From assembly GCF_902497745.1 (NCBI RefSeq), contig NZ_CABVHJ010000002.1, positions 434,001 through 498,000 on the forward strand: DNA of 64,000 nucleotides, given 5' to 3'. Below are positions 55,693 to 63,777 of the stretch, one piece after another. This DNA comes from Pseudomonas fluorescens (GTDB lineage: Bacteria; Pseudomonadota; Gammaproteobacteria; Pseudomonadales; Pseudomonadaceae). How positions within the stretch are numbered: the first letter of the stretch is position 1; each line of letters opens with the position of its first letter. The notes beneath the pieces are model-generated. The model worked only from the letters and a program-made list of their open reading frames with translations. It searched no databases and was not told the origin of the DNA. Made by a program: the position numbers and the translations under genes.

Positions 55693-57318
55693 ATGACCAC
55701 AGCAAACATCCTTGGCAATCTGTTCCCTTCTGTCAGCGACATCCCGGAAAAATACCGCCTCGACGCTCAGGTCGAGCAACGCGAATATCTGGTCGACGGC
55801 CAGTTGCGCCGCTGGGACGGCCCGCTCGCCACCGTGCGCAGCCCGGTCTATCTGAAAGGTGACAACGGCGACGAACAAGTCATTCTCGGCAGCACGCCGC
55901 TGCTCGATGCCGACACCGCCCTCACCGCCCTCGACGCCGCCGTGCGTGCCTACGACCGTGGCCAGGGCCTGTGGCCGACCATGCGCGTGGCCGAACGCAT
56001 CCAGCACGTCGAAGCCTTTCTCGGCCGCATGCGCCAGCAGCGCGATGCCGTGGTGAAGCTGCTGATGTGGGAAATCGGCAAGAACCTCAAGGACTCGGAA
56101 AAAGAATTCGACCGCACCTGTGACTACATCGTCGACACCATCAATGCGCTCAAGGAGCTCGACCGCCGATCCAGCCGTTTCGAGCTGGAACAGGACACCC
56201 TCGGGCAGATCCGTCGCGTGCCACTCGGCGTCGCCCTGTGCATGGGCCCTTACAACTATCCGCTTAACGAAACCTTCACCACGCTGATCCCGGCGCTGAT
56301 CATGGGCAACACCGTGGTGTTCAAACCGGCCAAGCTCGGCGTGCTGCTGATCCGTCCGCTGCTCGAAGCCTTCCGCGACAGCTTCCCGACCGGCGTGATA
56401 AACGTGATCTACGGCAGTGGCCGCGAAACCGTCAGCGCGCTGATGGCCAGCGGCAAGATCGATATTTTCGCCTTCATCGGCACCAACAAAGCCGCCAGCG
56501 ACCTGAAAAAACTCCACCCAAAACCGCACCGCTTGCGCGCGGCGCTGGGTCTGGATGCAAAGAATCCCGGCATCGTCCTGCCGGAAGTCGATCTCGACAA
56601 TGCCGTCAGCGAAGCGGTCACCGGTTCACTGTCGTTCAACGGCCAGCGCTGCACCGCGCTGAAAATCCTCTTCGTCCACGAAGACGTGGTTGACAGCTTC
56701 ATCGAGAAATTCAACGCCAAACTGGCCACGCTGAAACCGGGCATGCCGTGGGACAGCGGTGTGTCGCTGACGCCGCTGCCGGAATCAGGCAAGGTCGATT
56801 ACCTGCATGGTCTGGTGGCGGATGCGCGCAGCAAAGGCGCCGAAGTGGTCAACCCCAATGGCGGCGAATCACGAGAGTCGTTCTTCTACCCGGCGGTGCT
56901 CTACCCGGTGAATCCGCAGATGCGCGTCTATCAGGAGGAACAGTTCGGCCCGGTCGTGCCGATCGTGCCGTACCGTCATCTCGATACCGTGATCGACTAT
57001 GTACTGGAGTCGGATTTCGGCCAGCAGTTGAGCATCTTCGGCACCAACCCTGTGGCGGTCGGGCGTCTGGTCGACACCTTTGCCAACCAGGTCGGGCGGA
57101 TCAACCTCAACGCGCAATGCCAACGTGGTCCGGACACCTATCCGTTCAATGGCCGCAAGAATTCGGCCGAAGGCACGCTGTCGGTACACGATGCGTTGCG
57201 GGTGTTCTCGATCCGTACGCTGGTGGCGACCAAGTTCCAGGACAGCAACAAGGACCTGATCAGCGAGATCATTCGCGGGCGTGATTCAAGCTTCCTGACC
57301 ACTGATTACATCTTCTGA
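55693..57318 (+). CDS. GapN-like NADP-dependent glyceraldehyde-3-phosphate dehydrogenase (ALDH superfamily)
   Basis: This 541-residue ALDH is predicted to oxidise glyceraldehyde 3-phosphate to 3-phosphoglycerate without ATP, yielding NADPH. The N-terminal MTTANILGNLFPSVSDIPEK matches this Pseudomonas group. Cofactor motifs are GPYNYPLNETFTTLIPALIM and NTVVFKPAKLGVL. The catalytic Cys320 lies in FNGQRCTALK. The usual Glu of ELGGK is absent: residues 286-292 read GLDAKNP, so the general base must come from elsewhere. The start is ATG 55693; the frame is open further upstream into repeat sequence. It is monocistronic. Confidence 0.82.
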   Translation: MTTANILGNLFPSVSDIPEKYRLDAQVEQREYLVDGQLRRWDGPLATVRSPVYLKGDNGDEQVILGSTPLLDADTALTALDAAVRAYDRGQGLWPTMRVAERIQHVEAFLGRMRQQRDAVVKLLMWEIGKNLKDSEKEFDRTCDYIVDTINALKELDRRSSRFELEQDTLGQIRRVPLGVALCMGPYNYPLNETFTTLIPALIMGNTVVFKPAKLGVLLIRPLLEAFRDSFPTGVINVIYGSGRETVSALMASGKIDIFAFIGTNKAASDLKKLHPKPHRLRAALGLDAKNPGIVLPEVDLDNAVSEAVTGSLSFNGQRCTALKILFVHEDVVDSFIEKFNAKLATLKPGMPWDSGVSLTPLPESGKVDYLHGLVADARSKGAEVVNPNGGESRESFFYPAVLYPVNPQMRVYQEEQFGPVVPIVPYRHLDTVIDYVLESDFGQQLSIFGTNPVAVGRLVDTFANQVGRINLNAQCQRGPDTYPFNGRKNSAEGTLSVHDALRVFSIRTLVATKFQDSNKDLISEIIRGRDSSFLTTDYIF

Positions 57319-57448
57319 TCCACTGTCACGAGGATCGTGAATAAGCAAGAAGGCGAGCGCATGCGGTTCTGATCCAAAGTCGCCAAGCGCCCGGCAAATC
57401 AGTGTCTACACTGATGCCAGCACTGTGCTGGATGCCGGGAGCTTGACC

Positions 57449-57799
57449 ATGCTGGATTACTTTGCGCTAGGGGTTTTGGTGTTTGCCGGGCTCGTACTGT
57501 TTTACGGGATCATCGTGTTGCACGACATTCCCTATGAGATTGCTGTTCATCGTAAACACCCGCATCAGGATGCGATCCATGCCACTGGCTGGGTCAGTCT
57601 GTTCACGCTGCATGCGCTCTGGCCTTTCCTGTGGATCTGGGCGATGGCCTATCGAGAAGATCGCGGCTGGGGCTTCGGTGACGGTAAACCCGTGCAAAAC
57701 CATGTCGTTCGCCTGGAACAACAAGTGGTCGAACTGCAAGGTCGCATCGAGCGACTCGAAGCGCTGAACGCCACTGCTCCCCACAACAAGGAGGGCTGA
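57449..57799 (+). CDS. DUF3302 membrane protein of an efflux unit
   Basis: This 116-residue protein has two helices (FALGVLVFAGLVLFYGIIVL; ATGWVSLFTLHALWPFLWIW) and a C-terminal coiled coil (VVRLEQQVVELQGRIERLEA). DUF3302 genes typically precede HlyD and FUSC genes, as here; six bases separate it from the next start. GGGAG precedes the ATG at 57449. It probably helps assemble the pump. Confidence 0.88.
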   Translation: MLDYFALGVLVFAGLVLFYGIIVLHDIPYEIAVHRKHPHQDAIHATGWVSLFTLHALWPFLWIWAMAYREDRGWGFGDGKPVQNHVVRLEQQVVELQGRIERLEALNATAPHNKEG

Positions 57800-57804
57800 A
57801 CGCC

Positions 57805-58764
57805 ATGGATCTGCTCCTTATCCTGACTTACGCCGCGATCTGCGTCGCAGTGTTCAAAATCTTCCGTATCCCGCTGAACAAATGGACGGTGCCCACCGCC
57901 GTACTGGGCGGCATCCTGATGATCGGCGCCTTGATTTTTACCATGAACTACAACCATCCCTATTCCGAGGTGGCGCGCACGTACTTCGTGTCTGTGCCGG
58001 TGATTCCCATCGTCAGCGGCCAGGTGATCGACGTGCCGGTGAAGGGTAACGAGCCGCTGGAAAAAGGCGACGTGCTGTTTCGCATCGACCCTACGCCATT
58101 TCAAAACCGGGTGAAATCGCTCAAGGCGCAATTGATCGCCGCCAAGGGTGATCGCTATCGCATCACCGAACTGATCCGGCGCAACTTCGGCACCCAGCGC
58201 GAACTGGATGCGGCCATCGCCCGCACCGATGATCTGCAGGCGCAACTGGACAATGCCCAGTTTGAGCTGGACAACACCACCGTCCGCGCGCCGAGCAAAG
58301 GCTTCGTCACCCATGTTTCGCTACGTCCGGGGATGATGGCAAGCAAGTTGCCGTTGCGCCCGTCGATGGTGTTCATTCCCGAAGAAGGCCAGTATTTTGC
58401 CGCGTGGATGCGCCAGAACAGCCTGCTGCGCCTGACCGTCGGTGACGAGGCGGAAGTCGCGTTCGATGGCATTCCCGGCAAGGTTTTCGCCGGTCGGGTG
58501 AAGAATGTCATCGGTGTGATTGCCGAAGGCCAGGTACAGCCTTCCGGCACGCTGATCGGCTACACCGGGTCGCCGCCGGCCGGGCGCGTGCCGGTAATCA
58601 TTGAAATCACCGATCCCGAGTTCGCCCAGTACAGCAAGCTGATGCCGGGCGGTGCTTATGGGCAGGCCGCGTTGTACAGTCAGCACTTCCACCACATTGG
58701 CACGATGCGCAAAATCCTCCTGCGTATGGCAGCATGGATGAATTACATTTTCCCTTTCCATTGA
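57805..58764 (+). CDS. HlyD-family periplasmic adaptor (EmrA/AaeA-like)
   Basis: This 319-residue membrane-fusion protein has one or two N-terminal helices. It shows VPVIPIVSGQVIDVPVKGNE (barrel-sandwich half) and a short alpha-hairpin (LKAQLIAAKGDRYRITELIR). The second half is DNTTVRAPSKGFVTHVSLRP, with a beta-barrel near VGDEAEVAFDGIPGKVFAGR. AAGGAGGG precedes the ATG. It is the middle gene of the DUF3302-HlyD-FUSC unit, comparable to aaeXAB for aromatic-acid efflux. The substrate is inferred only. Confidence 0.92.
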   Translation: MDLLLILTYAAICVAVFKIFRIPLNKWTVPTAVLGGILMIGALIFTMNYNHPYSEVARTYFVSVPVIPIVSGQVIDVPVKGNEPLEKGDVLFRIDPTPFQNRVKSLKAQLIAAKGDRYRITELIRRNFGTQRELDAAIARTDDLQAQLDNAQFELDNTTVRAPSKGFVTHVSLRPGMMASKLPLRPSMVFIPEEGQYFAAWMRQNSLLRLTVGDEAEVAFDGIPGKVFAGRVKNVIGVIAEGQVQPSGTLIGYTGSPPAGRVPVIIEITDPEFAQYSKLMPGGAYGQAALYSQHFHHIGTMRKILLRMAAWMNYIFPFH

Positions 58765-58765
58765 T

Positions 58766-59866
58766 TTGAAGCCCAATCACGAGAGGCCCGCACTGAGTAC
58801 TTACAGCGCCCATCGACTTCCGCCCTTGCTACGCCGTGTTCTGCGCCCGTTGCTTGATCCTTATCGACGTTACCGGCACGCGCGGCTGATCCATGCGGTG
58901 CGGGTGGCCCTCGGCTTGCTGGCAACGATCCTGCTGACCACGGGCATCAACCTGCCCCACGGTGAATGGGCCTCGGTGACCATGCTGGTGGTCATCGGCG
59001 GTTTGCAGCACCATGGCAACATCGGCAAAAAAGCCGCCGAACGCGCCACCGGCACCTTGATCGGTGCTGGCGTCGGTTTGTTGCTGGTTGCACAGCAAGC
59101 TTGGCTAGGCATGCCTTGGCTGACGTACTTTGCGATGGCGGTGGTCTGCGGTTTCTTCTCTTATCACGCCATCGGCAAGGGAGGGTACACCGCCCTGCTT
59201 TCGGCGATTACCGTGTTCATTGTCGCCGGGCATGGCGACAATCCGATCACCGATGGTTTGTGGCGCGGCGTCGATATTCTGATCGGCATCGCCCTGGCAC
59301 TGGCCTTCTCGTTCGCCCTTCCGCTGTATGCGGTGTATTCGTGGCGCTACAACCTCGCCGATGCCCTGCGCGATTGCGCCACCGTTTACGGGCGGATCAT
59401 CAGCGGTCAGCCAGTCAGCGCTGATGAGCATTTGAAATTGATGGGCCGTCTCGGTGCGGTGATGGTGCAGTTGCGTTCGCTGATGCCGTCGGTGTCCAAG
59501 GAAGTGAAGATTTCCATGACCGAACTCGATGCCATTCAGCGCAATCTGCGCATGTGCATCAGCACGCTGGAGATCCTCGGCAACATCCGACCGGATGCCA
59601 ACGATCCCGAGGCCATGGCGCATTTGCAAACGGCACTGAAAGCCGAGCACCGGCAGATTCGCGTGCAACTGATCGGCATGGCAAGGGCATTGAAAACCGG
59701 CGCCTCGCAACGTCTGGACAGGCCTTTGGAATTGCCGGAGGCCAGCCTCGATGCGCCGGTTTACAGCACGCTGGATGGCCACCGACTGCTAACCCGGCAA
59801 CTGGCGGCGAACATCGGCGAGATGCGCCATCGCCTGGCGAAAACCGCGCCGCACTGGAACATCTGA
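58766..59866 (+). CDS. FUSC family inner-membrane transporter (AaeB-like), start uncertain
   Basis: This protein of about 360 residues has an N-terminal run of helices (RVALGLLATILLTTGINLPH, ASVTMLVVIGGLQHHGNIGK, GYTALLSAITVFIVAGHGDN). A cytoplasmic helical half follows (LMGRLGAVMVQLRSLMPSVS). FUSC proteins export aromatic acids with an HlyD partner. The start is unclear. A TTG at 58766 opens the frame but has no ribosome binding site. A CTG at 58793 (reading STYSAHRLPPLL) has GAGAGG seven bases upstream. No ATG occurs in the first 70 codons. Confidence 0.85.
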   Translation: MKPNHERPALSTYSAHRLPPLLRRVLRPLLDPYRRYRHARLIHAVRVALGLLATILLTTGINLPHGEWASVTMLVVIGGLQHHGNIGKKAAERATGTLIGAGVGLLLVAQQAWLGMPWLTYFAMAVVCGFFSYHAIGKGGYTALLSAITVFIVAGHGDNPITDGLWRGVDILIGIALALAFSFALPLYAVYSWRYNLADALRDCATVYGRIISGQPVSADEHLKLMGRLGAVMVQLRSLMPSVSKEVKISMTELDAIQRNLRMCISTLEILGNIRPDANDPEAMAHLQTALKAEHRQIRVQLIGMARALKTGASQRLDRPLELPEASLDAPVYSTLDGHRLLTRQLAANIGEMRHRLAKTAPHWNI

Positions 59867-59869
59867 GGG

Positions 59870-60763
59870 TTACTGCGCGGCCAGCCGCCGAGTCTTCAGG
59901 CCCCAGCCCTGTTGCATGCCGGCGGCGGCCAGCAGGATCGCCGCCACGCCAACCCATTGCAGGGTTTCCAGGCGATGGCCGAACGCGAACCAGTCGACGA
60001 AGATCGCGGCAATCGGATAGATGAATGACAGTGCGCCGGTCAATGCGGTCGGCAATTTCTGGATGGCGCCATACAGCAGCACATACATCAGACCGGTGTG
60101 AACGATGCCTAACGTCACCAGACTGGCCCAGGCACTCGGCGCTTGTGGCAACGCGCTGAAATGCGCAAATGGCGCCAGCAGCAAAATTCCGGTGCACACC
60201 TGAATCAGCGCGATCAGATGCGGCGGCGTGCCGGTCAGGCGCTTGATGATCAGCGCCGCAATCGCATAGAGAAACGCCGCCCCCAACGCCAACGCAATGC
60301 CCATCAGATAGTCGTTGCCGCTTTCACTTTGGGCGCCGTGAGCGCTGACGATCGCCAGCATGCCCATGAACGAGATTGCCAGCCAGAACAGTTTTTGCAG
60401 GGTGATTTTTTCGCCCAGAAACAGTGCCGCCAAACCGACCAGCATGAACGGCTGGACGTTGTACACCGCAGTGCCAATGGCAATCGAGGCGCGGGAGTAC
60501 GAAGCAAACAACAGCACCCAGTTACCGACAATCGCCATCCCGCTGAGCACTGCAAGCAGGAACGTCGTGCGGGTCAGAATGCCCGGGCGCAGGAAACCGA
60601 ATGCAGCGCAGATCAGCAACAAAGTGCCAGCGCCGAACACGCAGCGCCAGAACACCACGTCGAGCACCGGTTGCCCGGAGACCAGCACGAACCAGCCGAT
60701 CGTCCCGGAAATCAGCATGGCAGCCGTCATTTCAAATGAACCGCGACGGATTGTATTGTCCAT
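59870..60763 (-). CDS. EamA/DMT family transporter
   Basis: This 297-residue protein has ten predicted helices in two EamA repeats, starting MDNTIRRGSFEMTAAMLISG. Features are ASYSRASIAIGTAVYNVQPF with LFLGEKITLQKLFWLAISFM in the first repeat. The second has YVLLYGAIQKLPTALTGALS with FIYPIAAIFVDW. The ATG at 60763 has AGGAG upstream; the frame is open to 60799. It is divergent from an Lrp-family gene 138 bases away, the usual arrangement for amino-acid exporters under Lrp-like control. It probably exports amino acids or metabolites. Confidence 0.92.
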   Translation of the reverse strand: MDNTIRRGSFEMTAAMLISGTIGWFVLVSGQPVLDVVFWRCVFGAGTLLLICAAFGFLRPGILTRTTFLLAVLSGMAIVGNWVLLFASYSRASIAIGTAVYNVQPFMLVGLAALFLGEKITLQKLFWLAISFMGMLAIVSAHGAQSESGNDYLMGIALALGAAFLYAIAALIIKRLTGTPPHLIALIQVCTGILLLAPFAHFSALPQAPSAWASLVTLGIVHTGLMYVLLYGAIQKLPTALTGALSFIYPIAAIFVDWFAFGHRLETLQWVGVAAILLAAAGMQQGWGLKTRRLAAQ

Positions 60764-60901
60764 CTTCAATCTCCTGTCTTTGTGACAAAAGTATGCCAAG
60801 CAAACCGACAGGCGCTCCAGAGCAAAAAGCAGGCTAAACTCGAAATCTGCCTTTTTTATCGTGGGTAGTTTTCATCAATTGCCTAATGCTGGAGTTTCTT
60901 C

Positions 60902-61339
60902 ATGACTGACGATATCGATCAGGTCCTCATCGGTGCATTGATGGAGGATTCGCGGCGCTCGCTCAAAGCCCTAGCACAAATCAGCGGATTGTCGTCGCCA
61001 AGCGTGGCCGAGCGTTTGCGCCGACTGGAAGAGCGCGGCGTGCTCAAGGGCTACACCGTGGAGATCGACCCGAAATGCTTTGGTTACCAGTTGCAGGCGA
61101 TCGTGCGGGTGCGCCCGCTGCCGGGGCAGTTGCAGGAGGTGGAGCGGCAGATCCTGGCGATTCCCGAATTCACCGAGTGCGACAAGGTCACCGGCGAAGA
61201 CTGCTTTATCGCGCGCCTGCATGTGCGCTCGATGGAACAGCTGGATACCCTGCTCGACCGGCTCAATACGCTGGCTGAAACCAACACGGCAATCGTCAAG
61301 AAGACCCCGGTCAAGCGCCGCTTGCCACCAATGGCGTAA
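60902..61339 (+). CDS. Lrp/AsnC family regulator
   Basis: This 145-residue protein has an N-terminal HTH (SLKALAQISGLSSPSVAERL, RRLEERGVLKGYTVEIDP) and a C-terminal RAM ligand domain (LQAIVRVRPLPGQLQEVERQ, GEDCFIARLHVRSMEQLDTL). It probably binds an amino acid and controls the divergent EamA exporter gene. The 138-base shared intergenic region should contain its sites. Confidence 0.93.
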   Translation: MTDDIDQVLIGALMEDSRRSLKALAQISGLSSPSVAERLRRLEERGVLKGYTVEIDPKCFGYQLQAIVRVRPLPGQLQEVERQILAIPEFTECDKVTGEDCFIARLHVRSMEQLDTLLDRLNTLAETNTAIVKKTPVKRRLPPMA

Positions 61340-61396
61340 GTGCTTTTCCTGCACGTTTGGCTTAGATTAGGGTTTTTCCGGCGAAGGATTGGCGGT

Positions 61397-61714
61397 ATGA
61401 AAGTTCAGGCAATGATGCTGATGGCATTAGTGTTGAGTGGTTGCGGGACAGTGCAGACGGTCGTGCGCGACGACCAGGTTGCCATAGACGATTTGAAATC
61501 GAACAAATCCTATTGCGGGGCGGTGCCACGGATCTACAGCGGCGTGATGTATGACTTCTGCAGTCTGCATGCACCGATAGACGAAGGTAACAAGTACAAC
61601 GCAGCACTGCCGGGCTGGGCGATTGACGCTGTGGCTTCCGGAGTACTCGACACCTTGTTGCTGCCCTACACGATCTACAAGCAGCAGGCCGACGGCAGCA
61701 TCATTATCAATTGA
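61397..61714 (+). CDS. YceK/YidQ-family lipoprotein
   Basis: This 105-residue protein has the signal MKVQAMMLMALVLSGC with lipobox LSGC (Cys16), followed by YCGAVPRIYSGVMYDFCSLH. The C-terminal ALPGWAIDAVASGVLDTLLL PYT segment is the family pattern of DUF1375. It would be a small envelope lipoprotein of unknown role. AAGGA lies before the ATG at 61397; a longer frame from 61340 lacks a signal. A strong hairpin terminator follows. Confidence 0.88.
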   Translation: MKVQAMMLMALVLSGCGTVQTVVRDDQVAIDDLKSNKSYCGAVPRIYSGVMYDFCSLHAPIDEGNKYNAALPGWAIDAVASGVLDTLLLPYTIYKQQADGSIIIN

Positions 61715-61755
61715 TCGACGGATTGTCCGCGTCCACCTCCTTTCTCACAGACAAC

Positions 61756-61781
61756 AAAAAACCCGCCTAAGCGGGTTTTTT
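61756..61781. terminator. Bidirectional rho-independent terminator
   Basis: AAAAAACCCGC (61756-61766), CTAA loop, then GCGGGTTTTTT (61771-61781). A/T tracts on both flanks serve the YceK/YidQ-type gene and the convergent YccA-type gene. Confidence 0.95.
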
Positions 61782-61800
61782 GTTTACGTCATTTCAACGA

Positions 61801-62472
61801 TCAGTCGTCGCGGCTCATGATGCCGAAGATCTGCAACAAGCTGATGAACAGGTTGTAGATCGATACATACAGGCTGATGGTCGCCATGATGTAGTTACGC
61901 TCGCCGCCGTGAATGATGGCGCTGGTCTGGAACAGGATGCACACCGACGAGAACAGCACGAAACCTGCGCTGATCGCCAGTTGCAGGCCGCTGACCTGGA
62001 AGAAGAAGCTCGCCAGCGTTGCACCCAGCAACACGAAGAAGCCAGCGGTGATGAAACCACCGAGGAAGCTCATGTCCTTGCGGGTAATCAGCACGTAGGC
62101 CGACAGACCACCGAACACCAGCGCGGTCATCGCGAATGCCGAGCTGACCACTTCAGCGCCGCCCTGCATGCCCAGGTAACGGTTGAGGATCGGGCCGAGC
62201 AGGAAACCCATGAAACCGGTCAGCGCAAAAGCGGACACCAGGCCCCACGCGGAATCACGCAGCTTGTTGGTAAGGAAGAACAGCCCGTAGAAGCCGATCA
62301 GCACCACGAAAATGTTCGGGTAGCCAACACGCATCTGCTGTGCGACGAAAGCCATGACGCCACTGAATGCGAGGGTCAGAGCCAGTAGGCCGTAAGTGTT
62401 GCGCAGGACGCGGCTAACCTCTAGCTGCTCAGCCTGCACGCTGTTATTAACTGCGTAATCCTGTTCGCGCAT
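61801..62472 (-). CDS. Bax-inhibitor-1/YccA family membrane protein
   Basis: This 223-residue protein has seven hydrophobic helices. It begins MREQDYAVNNSVQAEQLEVS and ends LFISLLQIFGIMSRDD, the conserved BI-1 C-terminus with acidic residues. LGATLASFFFQVSGLQLAIS is also typical. YccA is a substrate and modulator of the FtsH protease in E. coli; BI-1 relatives act as calcium leak channels. It is convergent with the YceK/YidQ-type gene and has its own promoter region beside the tRNA. Confidence 0.93.
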   Translation of the reverse strand: MREQDYAVNNSVQAEQLEVSRVLRNTYGLLALTLAFSGVMAFVAQQMRVGYPNIFVVLIGFYGLFFLTNKLRDSAWGLVSAFALTGFMGFLLGPILNRYLGMQGGAEVVSSAFAMTALVFGGLSAYVLITRKDMSFLGGFITAGFFVLLGATLASFFFQVSGLQLAISAGFVLFSSVCILFQTSAIIHGGERNYIMATISLYVSIYNLFISLLQIFGIMSRDD

Positions 62473-62549
62473 GGCGACACTCCTGTTGGTTTGAAACGTT
62501 CAGTCGCAAAGATCATAACAGACGCTCTGTAACAAGCCATGCAGAGAGT

Positions 62550-62577
62550 TTGACAGTGTGTTTCATTCAGGTATTAT
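62550..62577 (+). promoter_or_regulatory. Sigma-70 promoter of tRNA-Ser
   Basis: TTGACA (62550-62555) and TATTAT (62572-62577) are 16 bases apart. The discriminator that follows, GGCGCCCGC, is very GC-rich, the feature associated with growth-rate and stringent control of stable-RNA promoters. The predicted start is about ten bases before the tRNA. Confidence 0.8.
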
Positions 62578-62594
62578 GGCGCCCGCAACGCAAC

Positions 62595-62682
62595 GGAGGT
62601 GTGGCCGAGTGGTTTAAGGCAACGGTCTTGAAAACCGTCGACTGTAACAGGTCCATGAGTTCGAATCCCATCGCCTCCGCCA
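62595..62682 (+). tRNA. tRNA-Ser (anticodon TGA)
   Basis: This 88-base class II tRNA has acceptor stem GGAGGTG/CGCCTCC with discriminator G and encoded CCA. The anticodon loop is CTTGAAA in CGGTCTTGAAAACCG (anticodon TGA), the long serine variable arm follows, and the T-loop GTTCGAATC is present. It reads UCA and, by wobble, other UCN codons. Confidence 0.97.
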
Positions 62683-62691
62683 TATCTGATA

Positions 62692-62723
62692 CGACAAAGC
62701 CCTGATTATTCAGGGCTTTGTCG
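62692..62723 (+). terminator. Terminator after tRNA-Ser
   Basis: A 14 bp stem, CGACAAAGCCCTGA / TCAGGGCTTTGTCG, has a TTAT loop and begins ten bases after the CCA end. Confidence 0.85.
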
Positions 62724-62759
62724 TTTCTGGGGTTTGAGATTTTTGCGGTTTCTTTCGAG

Positions 62760-62796
62760 GCGTTACAAAACTTTTTGCAACGCGTTACAAAACTTT
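62760..62796. promoter_or_regulatory. Alternating half-sites (CGTTACAAAA) upstream of the small hypothetical gene
   Basis: CGTTACAAAA (62761-62770), TTTTGCAACG (62773-62782) and CGTTACAAAA (62783-62792) alternate in orientation. The 15-base direct repeat GCGTTACAAAACTTT begins at 62760 and 62782, exactly 22 bases (two helical turns) apart. It lies about 90 bases before the gene at 62883. A cooperative operator is one reading; a recombination site beside the tRNA is another. Confidence 0.45.
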
Positions 62797-62882
62797 CCCC
62801 TCTCCGGCGTCCTGCAGATCGTTAAAACACTCTTCATGTAACACGGTGCTACGCTGGTTCTCTGACTGCCAAGGAAACCAAA

Positions 62883-63092
62883 ATGCCCAACTCAGATCTG
62901 CTCCCTTCACTGCTCTTCAAGATCAACGAAAACCAGCTCGCCCTCGAAGCTGCCATCATGGAGCTGTCGAACTGGGTCGAACAGCGCGGATCCGCCGATG
63001 TCGCCGAGAACGTCCGTGGTGCGCTCTGGGCAATCGACAAAAATGAAGAATTTATCAAAATGACTCTGGCCGTGCTAATGACGCCGGAATGA
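62883..63092 (+). CDS. Small hypothetical protein
   Basis: This 69-residue protein has an AAGGAAA ribosome binding site before the ATG at 62883. It is helical (KINENQLALEAAIMELSNWV, GALWAIDKNEEFIKMTLAVL) with no signal or Cys. I recognise no family. It lies just beyond tRNA-Ser, in front of a receiver-domain gene on the same strand. Confidence 0.72.
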   Translation: MPNSDLLPSLLFKINENQLALEAAIMELSNWVEQRGSADVAENVRGALWAIDKNEEFIKMTLAVLMTPE

Positions 63093-63214
63093 CCGCTTTC
63101 AGCCGGTAGAGGATGCTCAAACCGCTCTTCAACCAAATCGAATATTGAGAAGAGGCCTAAACTGGGAACCGACAATGCTCGTGCAGCAACGATGGTGGAT
63201 ACAGGAACAATCAC

Positions 63215-63628
63215 ATGAACGAAGAATGGGGCAAGATTTCTCCAGTATCCGGATTCGTGATCGTCGTAGAGGACGACCCGACAATTCGATTATTGATGGT
63301 TGAGATTTTGTCCGAGATCGGTCTTCAGTGCCTGGATTTCGACAACGCAGACGGCGCCTTTGAACACTTGCTGAGCATGAAAGAGAATTGCCCACTTGTG
63401 ATTTCGGACCACGGCTTACCTGGTCAGCTTCAAGGTGCAGAACTCATAGCGTTGGTCAAGGCAAAGTGGCCCTATACAGCTACGATTCTCACTTCTGGCT
63501 ACGCGCTAGATCCCCTGGAGATCCCATCCTCAACAATTTACTTAGAAAAGCCTTGGTCAATGGATGAGCTAGTGATGGCTGTAGCAGATCTACTTCAGCC
63601 AAATCATCCTCTTCGAAAAACCACTTAG
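63215..63628 (+). CDS. Stand-alone response-regulator receiver protein
   Basis: This 137-residue CheY-like receiver has acidic pocket D20/D21 (FVIVVEDDPTIRLL), phosphoacceptor D65 (LVISDHGLPG), T93 (ILTSGYA) and K112 (YLEKPWS). There is no output domain and no kinase is adjacent. It probably works with a distant histidine kinase, as in the stand-alone receivers common in pseudomonads and rhizobia. AGGAA precedes the ATG at 63215. Base composition looks slightly lower in G+C than the core genes. Confidence 0.9.
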   Translation: MNEEWGKISPVSGFVIVVEDDPTIRLLMVEILSEIGLQCLDFDNADGAFEHLLSMKENCPLVISDHGLPGQLQGAELIALVKAKWPYTATILTSGYALDPLEIPSSTIYLEKPWSMDELVMAVADLLQPNHPLRKTT

Positions 63629-63737
63629 CTCCAGTTTAGGATCGAAAGCGCTCAGGCACGGAAGCGCCTTTAGACAGAAAGCAGCTTCCCCCTGCTGTTC
63701 GTCGACTCCCCCTCGCCTGCTCGACGCAGCTCGATTA

Positions 63738-63753
63738 CTGTACATACATACAG
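63738..63753 (+). promoter_or_regulatory. LexA (SOS) box
   Basis: The 16-base site CTGTACATACATACAG fits CTG-N10-CAG with an alternating AT-rich core and the flank TA. It lies 24 bases upstream of the ATG at 63778, where a repressor would block transcription. A further GTACAG follows at 63759-63764. Confidence 0.75.
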
Positions 63754-63777
63754 CTATCGTACAGTGAATCCCGTTTC

